Below the pieces are notes generated by a model. The model saw only the letters and a program-made list of their open reading frames with translations. It did not search any database and had not been told where the DNA came from. Positions 41,873 to 50,814 of a stretch of 64,000 bases of DNA are shown here, piece by piece. The stretch is from an uncultured Muribaculaceae bacterium (lineage in GTDB: Bacteria > Bacteroidota > Bacteroidia > Bacteroidales > Muribaculaceae). Within the stretch, counting starts at the first letter, position 1, and each line of letters begins with the position of its first letter. The stretch spans positions 13,467-77,466 of the forward strand of contig CAJTJV010000011.1 in NCBI GenBank assembly GCA_910576775.1. Direction: 5' to 3'. Made by a program: the position numbers and the translations under genes.

Positions 41873-44542
41873 ATGAAGCTTATTTTCAATATCACCTATC
41901 GTGCCAACTGGGGTGAGTCAGTATATATCACCGGAAATGCCGAAGCTCTGGGTAATGATGATTTATCGAAAGCTTTAAAATTGAATATTGTCGGTGACGA
42001 TTTCTGGTGGATTGCCATCGATCTTCCCGAAGGAACCACCGGTATCCAATATCATTATGTGATACTCAATGAAGAGGGTTTTGTAAAATCTGAATGGGGA
42101 CATGGCAATAATCTGCGTATAGAACGTGGCGTTTCTGAAATTACAGTTTACGACCGATGGCAGTCGCTGCCATATGACAAACCGTTTTATTCTTCAGCGA
42201 TTACCGACTGCATCTGTGCCCGCGACAAGGAAGATGCTCCTGTAGTGAGCGAGAACGGAATGATAACACTCTGTGTTGCCGCTCCGATGGTAGACAAGTC
42301 GTGTGTACTTGCTGTAACCGGTTCGTGTGAGACATTGGGGGCGTGGCTGCCTGAACGGTCTTTACGGATGAGTGATAGCGAGTTCCCTGTATGGAAAGTC
42401 AATATTCCCGTTGCGGATATCAATGCCGATACGGAGTTCAAATTCATAATTATAAGGAAAGATGACGGCTCGCTCGTGGAATGGGGTGGTGGAGAGAACC
42501 GGCGCATAGGTTATAAGATTGACCCTGAAGTATCAACGGTTATTGCCGGTATGCGTTTTATCGGTTCCGGTGGTTTGTGGAAATGTGCCGGTACTGCTAT
42601 CCCTGTATTCTCGCTCCGTAGCGAGGACGATATGGGCGTAGGTGATTTTTATGATATTCTCAAGCTTATCGACTGGGCGGTTGTTACCGGACAACGTTTC
42701 ATTCAGATTCTTCCGATAAACGATACTACGATGACGCATACGTGGACTGATTCGTATCCGTATAATGCAAACAGTATTTATGCGCTTCATCCCATGTATC
42801 TGCGAGTTAATGCTGTAGGCGAACTGAAGGACAAAGCACGGAAGGACTATTACCGTGCCATCGCCGACGAACTCAATGCTCTTGACACGGTTGATTATGA
42901 GCGTGTCAACGAGGTTAAGCTTGCCTATCTCCGTGAAATTTTCGCTCAGGACGGCAAGAAAACACTTGCCGGCAAAGAATTTAAGAATTTCTATACAAGA
43001 AACGAGTATTGGCTGCGCCCGTATGCTGCTTTCTGTGCTCTGAGAGACAAATTCGGTACGCCCGATTTCACGCAATGGGACAGATATGCCAAGTTCAGCG
43101 CCAAGGTACTCGATGGTGCCGTAAAAGAATTTGCCGAAGAAATCAATCTGGTATATTTTATACAGTACCATCTTGACAAGCAAATGCGTTTTGTTCACGA
43201 TTATGCAAATAGCCAGGGCGTGGCTCTCAAAGGAGACATACCTATCGGAATATCGCGAACAAGCGCTGATGCATGGGTGGATACGCGTCTGTTCAATCTT
43301 GATTGTCAGGCCGGTGCTCCACCGGATGATTTTTCTGTATTGGGACAGAACTGGGGCTTGCCGACCTATAACTGGGATGAGATGGATAAGGACGGTTTTG
43401 CATGGTGGAAAGCTCGCTTTCGAAAGATGGCGGAATATTTTCACGCTTACCGTATCGATCATGTGCTTGGTTTTTTCAGAATATGGCAGATTCCTATGGA
43501 AGCCATTCATGGGCTGCTCGGATATTTCAGCCCTGCATTGCCGTTTTCGATCGACGAACTCCGTTACAAGTATGATTTCTGGATTGATGCCGAGCGCCAT
43601 ACCAAACCGTTTATAATGGACTATTTTCTTAATGATTTCTTTGGTCCGTATACCAACGATGCAAAGAAATTCATGAAAAGAAAGGGCGACCGCTATCAAC
43701 TTAAAGAAGAATACAACACGCAGCGCAAAGTTGCAGATTATTTTGCGACGTTGCCCAAAGATGAAAAGAACAGCCGCCTGTACGACGGTCTGACAGGTCT
43801 TATCGACAATGTCCTTTTCATCGAGGATCCGGTGGAAAAAGGCAAGTATCATCCACGTATTGCTGCACAGTTCACATTTGTGTATCGTTCGCTGAACGAT
43901 TATGAACGCTGGAGCTTTGACCGTCTGTACAATGATTTCTTCTATCATCGTCATAACGATTTCTGGTATGGAAAGGCAATGCATAAGCTTCCTCCGCTCA
44001 TAGACAGCACAGATATGCTTGTTTGTGCTGAAGATCTCGGCATGATACCGGCATGCGTTCCCGCTGTCTTGCAGCAGCTTGAGGTTCTTACGCTTGAAAT
44101 ACAGCGAATGCCCAAAGATCCAGGACAGGCTTTCGGTGATACTTGGAATTATCCGTATTATTCGGTATGTACGACATCGACCCATGATATGGGAGGCATA
44201 CGCCAATGGTGGGAGAGCCGAGCCGGTGTGTCGCAGCGATTCTTCAATGAGGTTCTCCACGAAAGCGGAGTGGCGCCGGCCACGGCTGAACCATGGATTT
44301 GTGAGCGTATTGTAAATCTCAATCTTCAGTCCAAGTCGATGCTCTGTATTCTTCCTTTACAGGATTGGCTGTCTATCGACGGTAGTCTGCGCAGAGCCAA
44401 TGCGGAGGAAGAGCAGATAAATGTTCCTGCGAATCCCCGTCATTATTGGCGCTATAGAATGCATCTGACACTCGAAGATTTGCTGGCGCAGGAGAAATTC
44501 AATGCGACTGTTGCCGTAATAGTGAAAAATTCAGGTCGCTGA
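41873..44542 (+). CDS. malQ: 4-alpha-glucanotransferase (amylomaltase) with two CBM20 domains, DPE2-like
   Basis: An 889-aa cytoplasmic enzyme. Residues about 1-100 and 120-225 are two starch-binding CBM20 domains ('ANWGESVYITGNAEALG' and 'VTGSCETLGAWLPERSLRM'). A GH77 barrel follows to about 875, with nucleophile Asp529 (YRIDHVLGFF), acid/base Glu720 (CAEDLGMIP) and Asp772 (STHDMGGIR). It transfers maltosyl or longer units between malto-oligosaccharides, releasing glucose. The double-CBM20 plan and the insert in the barrel are those of plant DPE2-type enzymes, which prefer maltose plus a glucan acceptor. The ATG at 41873 gives the CBM20 start; a TTG upstream is unlikely. Confidence 0.95.
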   Translation: MKLIFNITYRANWGESVYITGNAEALGNDDLSKALKLNIVGDDFWWIAIDLPEGTTGIQYHYVILNEEGFVKSEWGHGNNLRIERGVSEITVYDRWQSLPYDKPFYSSAITDCICARDKEDAPVVSENGMITLCVAAPMVDKSCVLAVTGSCETLGAWLPERSLRMSDSEFPVWKVNIPVADINADTEFKFIIIRKDDGSLVEWGGGENRRIGYKIDPEVSTVIAGMRFIGSGGLWKCAGTAIPVFSLRSEDDMGVGDFYDILKLIDWAVVTGQRFIQILPINDTTMTHTWTDSYPYNANSIYALHPMYLRVNAVGELKDKARKDYYRAIADELNALDTVDYERVNEVKLAYLREIFAQDGKKTLAGKEFKNFYTRNEYWLRPYAAFCALRDKFGTPDFTQWDRYAKFSAKVLDGAVKEFAEEINLVYFIQYHLDKQMRFVHDYANSQGVALKGDIPIGISRTSADAWVDTRLFNLDCQAGAPPDDFSVLGQNWGLPTYNWDEMDKDGFAWWKARFRKMAEYFHAYRIDHVLGFFRIWQIPMEAIHGLLGYFSPALPFSIDELRYKYDFWIDAERHTKPFIMDYFLNDFFGPYTNDAKKFMKRKGDRYQLKEEYNTQRKVADYFATLPKDEKNSRLYDGLTGLIDNVLFIEDPVEKGKYHPRIAAQFTFVYRSLNDYERWSFDRLYNDFFYHRHNDFWYGKAMHKLPPLIDSTDMLVCAEDLGMIPACVPAVLQQLEVLTLEIQRMPKDPGQAFGDTWNYPYYSVCTTSTHDMGGIRQWWESRAGVSQRFFNEVLHESGVAPATAEPWICERIVNLNLQSKSMLCILPLQDWLSIDGSLRRANAEEEQINVPANPRHYWRYRMHLTLEDLLAQEKFNATVAVIVKNSGR

Positions 44543-44571
44543 AATTGACCGTTCGAGGGGGTAAATCCGGG

Positions 44572-47500
44572 ATGAGGAAAGTGTGGCAAATTTTCCGCGC
44601 CGTAATGTCGGTGCTTCTGCTGATGGCTGTTATCCTGCCGGCGGCGGTGTATGTCCTACTATCTATACAGCCGGTACAAAACTATCTCCGCGATGCTGCT
44701 GTGAAACAGTTATCGGCGCTTTTAGGTGCCGATGTAGGGATTGAGCGTGTAGAAATCCATCCCTTCAGGCGATTGAGCGTCAAAGGTATAAATGTTTCGC
44801 TTGCCGGCGATACTCTTGCCGGAGTCTCTACTGTCAGTGCCGGATTTGATCTTTATCCGCTTCTTGCCCGACGGGAGTTTGTGCTTAACTATGCTCTTGT
44901 CGACGGCTTGTGGCTTAATGTGAGCCGTCCTTCTCCGGGGGAGCCAATGAATGTGGAACCGATATTGAGGAAACTCAAGAAGGGAGATGACGGCAATAAA
45001 AAAAAATTCAGTCTTGAAATAAGTACTGTAATAGTGAGACGTTCTTCTGCGCATTATGATGTGCTGTCCGAACCGATGGACAGCACACATTTTGATGCAA
45101 ACCATATAAGTATCAGCGATCTCGCGGTTAACGCTTATATACCGAAGATTTCCGATGAAAGTTATCGAGTGAATCTCGATCACCTGTCATTTGTCGAAGG
45201 TAGCGGTTTTGTACTCGAAAAACTTATGACATGGGTAGACGTCGAACCTGATACCATGACTGTATCACGTCTTGAGATTCGTTTGCCGAATTCCCGGATT
45301 GCGTTCGCTCCTTTTGAATTTCCATTGGAAGCAGAAAGAGATATCAAGTCGTCTTTGCAGAAATATATGCTCAGGATAAGTACAGATGGGGACAACACCG
45401 TATTTCTCCCCGATCTGCGTGCTTTTGTTCCCGCGCTCGGTGATATTGAACGCAATGTAGGTCTCACTCTCGATGCATCTCTTTCATTAAAAGATGCGGA
45501 TGTACGTTCGTTTAAACTCCGTGATCTTGACGGCAACGCCTTCGGGATTTCTGCCTGCGGATGGGCTAAGAATCTTGATAATAAGGACGATTTCAAATAT
45601 GAATTTGGAGACTGTCATGTAATGATTGACGGGGCGGAGGTGTGCCGTCATGCGGCAGGCATTGTAAATGGGAAAGTGTCTAAAAGTCTGTCCAGGCTTC
45701 CTGTCCTTATTGCAAATGTCACGGCATCAGGGACAGCAGGAAAAGGTATTTTGAAATTGCGCTCTACTGGAACAGCGGGAGATGTGAAAGCCAATGCCGA
45801 ATATAGGCGTCGCGGTAACTTTACGAATATATCGGCTAATCTTTTTCTTGATGCGCTCGACCTCGGCTTGCTGACTGCCAATCCTCTGCTGGGAACTTTA
45901 AACGCCCGGGTGCAAGGTACGGCTACGATAGGGCATAGATTACAGAGCTGTAATGTGAATTGCGATATTGCTTCAGTACTGCTTAACGGATACAGATATG
46001 AAAATGCTGCTGCCGATTTAGAACTGCATGAAGACGGTAGAGCCGATTTTGAATTCAATCTTGCCGACGCCTCTGCTCTGGTTCGGACAATCGGTTGCTA
46101 TGATATGTCATCACAGTCGTTGAAGGCTCGTATGTATCTTGCAGGTGTGGATTTCCACGCTCTCGGGTTCGATAAGGACAGAGAAGGTTATCTTTTTGGC
46201 GCTGATATAGACCTGTCTCTTGATGATGTTAGGCTCAATGCGCTATCGGGAACTGTCGACATAAGTAATCTTTATTGGCTATCGCCGGATAATAAGGGGA
46301 TGAGAATAAGCGATATGTCGTTTCAGGCCCGAAAAGGTGATTCTTCTTCGGAACTCTCCGTCGATACGCCGTTTCTGACGGGGTCGCTTCGTGGAAATTA
46401 CGATTTCCGTACAATTGCCGGAGAGCTGCGAGATATGGCTGAGCATTTCATGCCGGCTATTGCGAAAGATGAACAGAAAAGTCCGATGAAGGCCGAACGG
46501 GAAGATATGTTTGCCAACCGCTTTACGTTTGATTTCAGAATAAAACCGAGTGGGGTGCTGTCGGAATTTTTTAATTTGCCCGTAACGGTGCTCTATGACG
46601 GTTCTCTGCAGGGAGTTGTAGATCGTAACGGTGGGTTTGCAAATATGGAAATCGCATTGCCGTATATTTCCAAGGGCGATAAAATCATAGAGAATACTGA
46701 ACTTTTTGCCCAGCTTGATATTCCCTCGGATAAATCGCAGATTTATGCCACGACACAGTTCCCGACAAAGAAGGGTGATATGAACCTTGCAGTGGGCATC
46801 TCTGCCGCGAATAACGTGGTGCATACGAATATCGACTGGGGGATGGAACGTCGCATCCCCTTAAACGGCACACTGGAACTTAAAGCTACTCTAAATTCCA
46901 TCGATACAGGAGAAGGCGCGCTTTTCCCTGTTGACGCACGGCTTGATTTTCTGCCCGGAACAATCAATTTCGGTGACGAGACGTGGAGTATAGAACGTTC
47001 GTCTATTGAAATGAGTGCCGAGACTGTTTCCGTCAGTGATTTCGCTCTTGATACCGGCAAGCAGCGTATTGATATAGAAGGTACTGTTGGTCGCGATCCA
47101 GAGGATAATATAAGTGTTGTACTTTCAGATATCCGTTTGCTGCCGATTTTCGAGACTCTGGAGATAAACAATGTACTTATTGACGGTATTGCGAGCGGGA
47201 ATCTGTCGGCCAATAATCTTCTCGGAGCGGCGCCGTCTCTTAGGTGTCCTGCATTGCATGTGGATTCAATAGGATACAATAAATGCTATTTCGGAGATGC
47301 CGATGTCCGTGCGCTGTGGGATACGGAGAAAAATTCGGTATTCCTTGATGCCGATATCAATGGCTTCGAGGGTAAGAAATCGCATATTTATGGGGATATA
47401 TTCCCGATGAAGGAATCGCTCGACCTGAACTTTGAAGCCGACAGCATTCCGGTAGGCTTCCTCAAACCTTTTATGGCTGCTTTCACAAGCGATATTTCGG

Positions 47501-49110
47501 GTCGGGCTTCAGGCCGCTGCCGTCTGTTCGGCACATTCAAGGATCTCGACATTAAAGGAGATGTTTACGCAGACAATGTGAAGCTTAAGGTTGATTTTAC
47601 CAATGTGGTATATTCTGCAACCGATAGCGTCCATATGAGGCCCGGGCTTATAACACTCGACAAGGTTTCTGTCCGAGATCCCGAGGGCAACACGGCATTG
47701 CTAAACGGTGAGGTTCGGCACACATATTTCAGTCGGCCGGTTTTTAATTTCGATGTTACACGTGCTGTCGACCTGCTGTGTTTCAATGTCAATGAGAAAC
47801 AGAATCCAGACTGGTATGGAAGAATCTATGGTTCAGGTTCCGCACGTATCTCGGGCTATCCGGGTGTTGTGAATATCAATGCCGACATGACGACAGGGGC
47901 AAGATCCACGTTTACTTTTGTGCTTTCCGATCGTCTGGATGCCCAAGACTATTCATTTTTAAATTTTCGTGACGTTACTCCTGATTCGCTCCGTGTTGCG
48001 GAACCGGACAATGATGAGGTGCCTCTGTTTATACGGGAAATGAAAAAAAATATGGGCGATAAGTCCGGGGATGCCCCGTCGGAGTATAACATGGATATAC
48101 GTGTGACTGCCACGCCGGAAGCTACCATGACACTTGTCATGGATCCGGCCGGCGGAGATGAAATCAAGGCTACGGGCGACGGTTCGATACACATGGCTTA
48201 TCACTCGGCTAACAACGACCTGAATATCTGGGGTAAATATCGTGTCGCTTCCGGAAAATACCGCTTTACACTTCAGGATATCATTATCAAGGATTTTACG
48301 ATTAAGGAGGGAAGCGAAATACAGTTTGACGGCGACCCGTATGCTGTCAAAACGTCGCTGTCTGCATTTTATGCCACTAATGCCAATCTTACAGACCTCG
48401 ACGAATCATTCGGAGAGGATAAAAACGAGATTGCGCGTACGAATGTGCCGGTGCATGCATTGATGAATGTTTCGGGCGATATACGTCAGCCTGTAATAGA
48501 CTTTGATCTTGAGTTTCCCACTCTGACGCAGGACACATACCGTAAGGTGAGAAGCATCGTCAGCACGTCCGATATGATGAACCGACAGATTATTTATCTT
48601 TTGGCTCTCAATCGATTCTATACGCCTGATTATATGGCGAGTACTACAAGTGGCAGCGAACTGTTCTCAGTGGCTTCCTCGACTATTTCAAGTCAGCTGG
48701 GCAATATGCTTGGCAAACTCAGTGACAACTGGAGTATCGCACCGAATCTTCGAAGTGATCGTGGCGATTTTTCCGATGTTGAGGTGGATGTGGCTCTCAG
48801 CAGTCGGCTGCTTAACAATCGTCTTATATTTAACGGCAATTTCGGCTATCGTGACAAATCATTGAATACAAACCAGTTTATAGGCGACTTTGATATAGAA
48901 TATCTACTTGACAAACGCGGCGTATGGCGTCTTAAGGCCTATAACCGCTATAACGACCGAAACTATTATGTCCGTCAGGCGCAGACGACACAAGGCCTTG
49001 GAATCATGTTCCGTCGTGATTTCGACTCTCTGTTGTCTTTTCTCCGCAAGAAAAAGAAAACAGTGGATTCCGACAGTACTGCAGTCGATAGTCCGGCAGA
49101 TAAAAAGTAA
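44572..49110 (+). CDS. TamB-like (DUF490/AsmA-superfamily) envelope protein
   Basis: A 1512-aa protein anchored by one N-terminal helix (about 8-30, FRAVMSVLLLMAVILPAAVYVLLS). The long beta-rich body (about 40-1200) resembles a beta-taco lipid-transfer groove. The C-terminal part contains the translocation/assembly module domain: 'VRATPEATMTLVMDPAGGD' type strands (about 1175), 'IDFDLEFPTLTQ' (about 1305) and 'LALNRFYTPD' (about 1343), ending in a barrel-like 'YNRYNDRNYYVRQAQTTQGLGI'. TamB-type proteins bridge inner and outer membranes and move phospholipids or help assemble outer-membrane proteins. No TamA/BamA gene is adjacent. It starts 29 bp after the amylomaltase stop. Confidence 0.87.
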   Translation: MRKVWQIFRAVMSVLLLMAVILPAAVYVLLSIQPVQNYLRDAAVKQLSALLGADVGIERVEIHPFRRLSVKGINVSLAGDTLAGVSTVSAGFDLYPLLARREFVLNYALVDGLWLNVSRPSPGEPMNVEPILRKLKKGDDGNKKKFSLEISTVIVRRSSAHYDVLSEPMDSTHFDANHISISDLAVNAYIPKISDESYRVNLDHLSFVEGSGFVLEKLMTWVDVEPDTMTVSRLEIRLPNSRIAFAPFEFPLEAERDIKSSLQKYMLRISTDGDNTVFLPDLRAFVPALGDIERNVGLTLDASLSLKDADVRSFKLRDLDGNAFGISACGWAKNLDNKDDFKYEFGDCHVMIDGAEVCRHAAGIVNGKVSKSLSRLPVLIANVTASGTAGKGILKLRSTGTAGDVKANAEYRRRGNFTNISANLFLDALDLGLLTANPLLGTLNARVQGTATIGHRLQSCNVNCDIASVLLNGYRYENAAADLELHEDGRADFEFNLADASALVRTIGCYDMSSQSLKARMYLAGVDFHALGFDKDREGYLFGADIDLSLDDVRLNALSGTVDISNLYWLSPDNKGMRISDMSFQARKGDSSSELSVDTPFLTGSLRGNYDFRTIAGELRDMAEHFMPAIAKDEQKSPMKAEREDMFANRFTFDFRIKPSGVLSEFFNLPVTVLYDGSLQGVVDRNGGFANMEIALPYISKGDKIIENTELFAQLDIPSDKSQIYATTQFPTKKGDMNLAVGISAANNVVHTNIDWGMERRIPLNGTLELKATLNSIDTGEGALFPVDARLDFLPGTINFGDETWSIERSSIEMSAETVSVSDFALDTGKQRIDIEGTVGRDPEDNISVVLSDIRLLPIFETLEINNVLIDGIASGNLSANNLLGAAPSLRCPALHVDSIGYNKCYFGDADVRALWDTEKNSVFLDADINGFEGKKSHIYGDIFPMKESLDLNFEADSIPVGFLKPFMAAFTSDISGRASGRCRLFGTFKDLDIKGDVYADNVKLKVDFTNVVYSATDSVHMRPGLITLDKVSVRDPEGNTALLNGEVRHTYFSRPVFNFDVTRAVDLLCFNVNEKQNPDWYGRIYGSGSARISGYPGVVNINADMTTGARSTFTFVLSDRLDAQDYSFLNFRDVTPDSLRVAEPDNDEVPLFIREMKKNMGDKSGDAPSEYNMDIRVTATPEATMTLVMDPAGGDEIKATGDGSIHMAYHSANNDLNIWGKYRVASGKYRFTLQDIIIKDFTIKEGSEIQFDGDPYAVKTSLSAFYATNANLTDLDESFGEDKNEIARTNVPVHALMNVSGDIRQPVIDFDLEFPTLTQDTYRKVRSIVSTSDMMNRQIIYLLALNRFYTPDYMASTTSGSELFSVASSTISSQLGNMLGKLSDNWSIAPNLRSDRGDFSDVEVDVALSSRLLNNRLIFNGNFGYRDKSLNTNQFIGDFDIEYLLDKRGVWRLKAYNRYNDRNYYVRQAQTTQGLGIMFRRDFDSLLSFLRKKKKTVDSDSTAVDSPADKK

Positions 49111-49123
49111 AATTGTCAGAGCA

Positions 49124-49825
49124 TTAGGACAACAGATTTTCTATAGTTTTCCTCGCTACTGATGGAAAATGCTCAGCGACGGTGTTTATGAGTATTCCGA
49201 ATGATTCTTCAGGCTTGTTGTCGCACTTGCTGATTTCACGACCAAATATTATTTCCGGAGTAGAGTATAGTGCCACGCCCCAGCCATAACGCTCTCCTCT
49301 TCCGGTTCGTTTATATACGAAATCTGCAATGCATATATGTGCGCCCATCTGTAGATTCTGTAGCGGGCGCTCAAGGCAGGAGCGTTTTATTTTAATAGGC
49401 TCAAGTCCGATTGTGTCGACCGGTTCGTCGGGTCTGCGCCGTCCTTTTGGCACGCCAAAAATCAGTTGTCTGAGAGATGTGGAACTTACATTCCGGTATT
49501 CTCTTATCAAGCGTAGCAACTCATCTTCGATGCTGTTTTCGACCACCGGGTATGCATGCCGGCGATAATTTATGAAATCAGGTAGAAGCGAACGTGTTAC
49601 AAAGCCGGCTTTGTGTCGGAAAAATTTACCATAGGCTGTTGTCTCGCGTCGGATGACAGGCCCTTTCCATTCCCAGCAGCCTTCGCTTTGGTTGTCGCTG
49701 CCGAAAAGCATTCCGGGAACAGTCATTTCCTCGACAGAAAACCCGGGTATGGTGTTCGAGAAAAATGGTAGCAGGCCGTAATCGATGGCTCTGTCTTCGA
49801 GTTTTTGCAGATTATCTATCATCAT
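49124..49825 (-). CDS. AlkZ-related protein
   Basis: A 233-aa soluble protein similar in pattern to 'AlkZ-related' Bacteroidota proteins: 'IDYGLLPFFSNTIPGFSVEEM' split over 13-33, 'CWEWKGPVIR' (about 50), 'YGKFFRHKAGFV' (about 64) and 'YGWGVALYSTPE' (about 184). AlkZ is a bacterial DNA glycosylase for crosslinks and azinomycin adducts, with a QxQ catalytic motif. I cannot see a QxQ motif here, so glycosylase activity is not supported. It is convergent with the TamB-like gene, only 13 bp apart. Confidence 0.65.
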   Translation of the reverse strand: MMIDNLQKLEDRAIDYGLLPFFSNTIPGFSVEEMTVPGMLFGSDNQSEGCWEWKGPVIRRETTAYGKFFRHKAGFVTRSLLPDFINYRRHAYPVVENSIEDELLRLIREYRNVSSTSLRQLIFGVPKGRRRPDEPVDTIGLEPIKIKRSCLERPLQNLQMGAHICIADFVYKRTGRGERYGWGVALYSTPEIIFGREISKCDNKPEESFGILINTVAEHFPSVARKTIENLLS

Positions 49826-49957
49826 TTGTTTTTGACGATAAAGGTAGTACAAATATTCGGTACTGTAAAGTATTTTATGTCCGTATGAATATCATTGGAC
49901 GTGAACACTTGACGTGTGCCGGTTGTTGTATATCCAAAGATTTAAAATTATCCAACT

Positions 49958-50434
49958 ATGAAAGAAATAGCCTTACTGGGGACTGTCAACCATGTATTCG
50001 GCGACGTGACGGGCGCTCTTCTCGCCCGAGGCGAAAGTGTCAATGCAATGGTGGATTATCCTGAGAAAGTGATGCTCGAAGATACTCGTCTCACTGTGAC
50101 ACATCTTCCGGTTGAAGAGCATGCCAGAGTAGTAGAAATGCTTGAAGGATATCATGATGTGGTACTCACATATAATGACGATCTGACAGATTCCTATACC
50201 AACGATTTGACGCTTAAATACTTTGTGGATACAGTCCATGCCGCACGCGAAGCCGAAGTCGCACGCATTATAGTTGTCGGATCGCCCGACTCTCAGGCAT
50301 TCTTTGTAAGCGATCTTCGTCGCCTCGACGATATCGACTGGGTATTTATCTCAACTGAAGGTAGTTATCCGGAACGCGTAGCCGATGAAATTGAAAATCC
50401 ACGTTTCCATAAAGAAATATACTCGGAAGGATAG
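49958..50434 (+). CDS. Small NAD(P)-binding Rossmann protein (epimerase/SDR-like)
   Basis: A 158-aa protein with the start of an atypical SDR/NmrA fold: 'EIALLGTVNHVFGDVTGALLARGESVNAMV' type beta-alpha-beta spread over 3-32, then 'VVLTYNDD' (about 68) and 'RIIVVGSPDS' (about 102). The usual GxxGxxG loop is degraded to GTVNHVFG. It is shorter than NmrA-like proteins (about 210-300 aa), ending soon after the fourth strand, so it may be a degenerate or minimal member. A terminator follows at 50463. Confidence 0.6.
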   Translation: MKEIALLGTVNHVFGDVTGALLARGESVNAMVDYPEKVMLEDTRLTVTHLPVEEHARVVEMLEGYHDVVLTYNDDLTDSYTNDLTLKYFVDTVHAAREAEVARIIVVGSPDSQAFFVSDLRRLDDIDWVFISTEGSYPERVADEIENPRFHKEIYSEG

Positions 50435-50814
50435 ACTCATTTTCCTCTCTCTCCATACTCCGGCTGAGGCATATATGGTATGTCTCAGCTTTTTTGTAAA
50501 ATAGTCTGGAGTTGATCATAAAAAAAATTGATTGTCTCCCGACAACCAATCCAGTTAACCTTAAATCTATACCATGAAAAACACATTGCAAAGGTATAGG
50601 ATTGGATATTATTGTGCAAATTTTATAGGGCAAAAAGTTCTGTTTTTAACACTATTTTCAATTGTGTAGGCTTAAATCGTGTTTGTAGACAAATTATTGC
50701 TCTTGAATAGTGCTAAACTGTAGCATTTTGCTTTTTGGAGGGTTCATGGATGCGTGGATGTTACGACTTGCTTGTTTAACAGATATTTGTAATATATGCT
50801 ATGTTATATAAATG
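50435..50814. other. 380-bp intergenic region with a possible small ORF
   Basis: After the terminator at 50463-50495 the region is AT-rich. An ORF of 31 codons (50574-50669, MKNTLQRYRIGYYCANFIGQ and a hydrophobic end) follows a segment resembling the leader of Bacteroidota outer-membrane proteins ('accttaaatctataccatgaa'-type). It may be a remnant of a lost gene. Nothing else is recognisable. Confidence 0.3.
50463..50495 (+). terminator. Intrinsic terminator after the Rossmann protein gene
   Basis: GCTGAGGCATA (50463-50473) pairs with TATGTCTCAGC (50479-50489) with one mismatch, then six T. Confidence 0.85.

Noticed and set aside
42533..44260. Antisense open frame of 575 codons opposite the GH77 gene
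   Set aside because: The sense strand encodes an intact GH77 with all catalytic residues; the antisense product has no recognisable domain.
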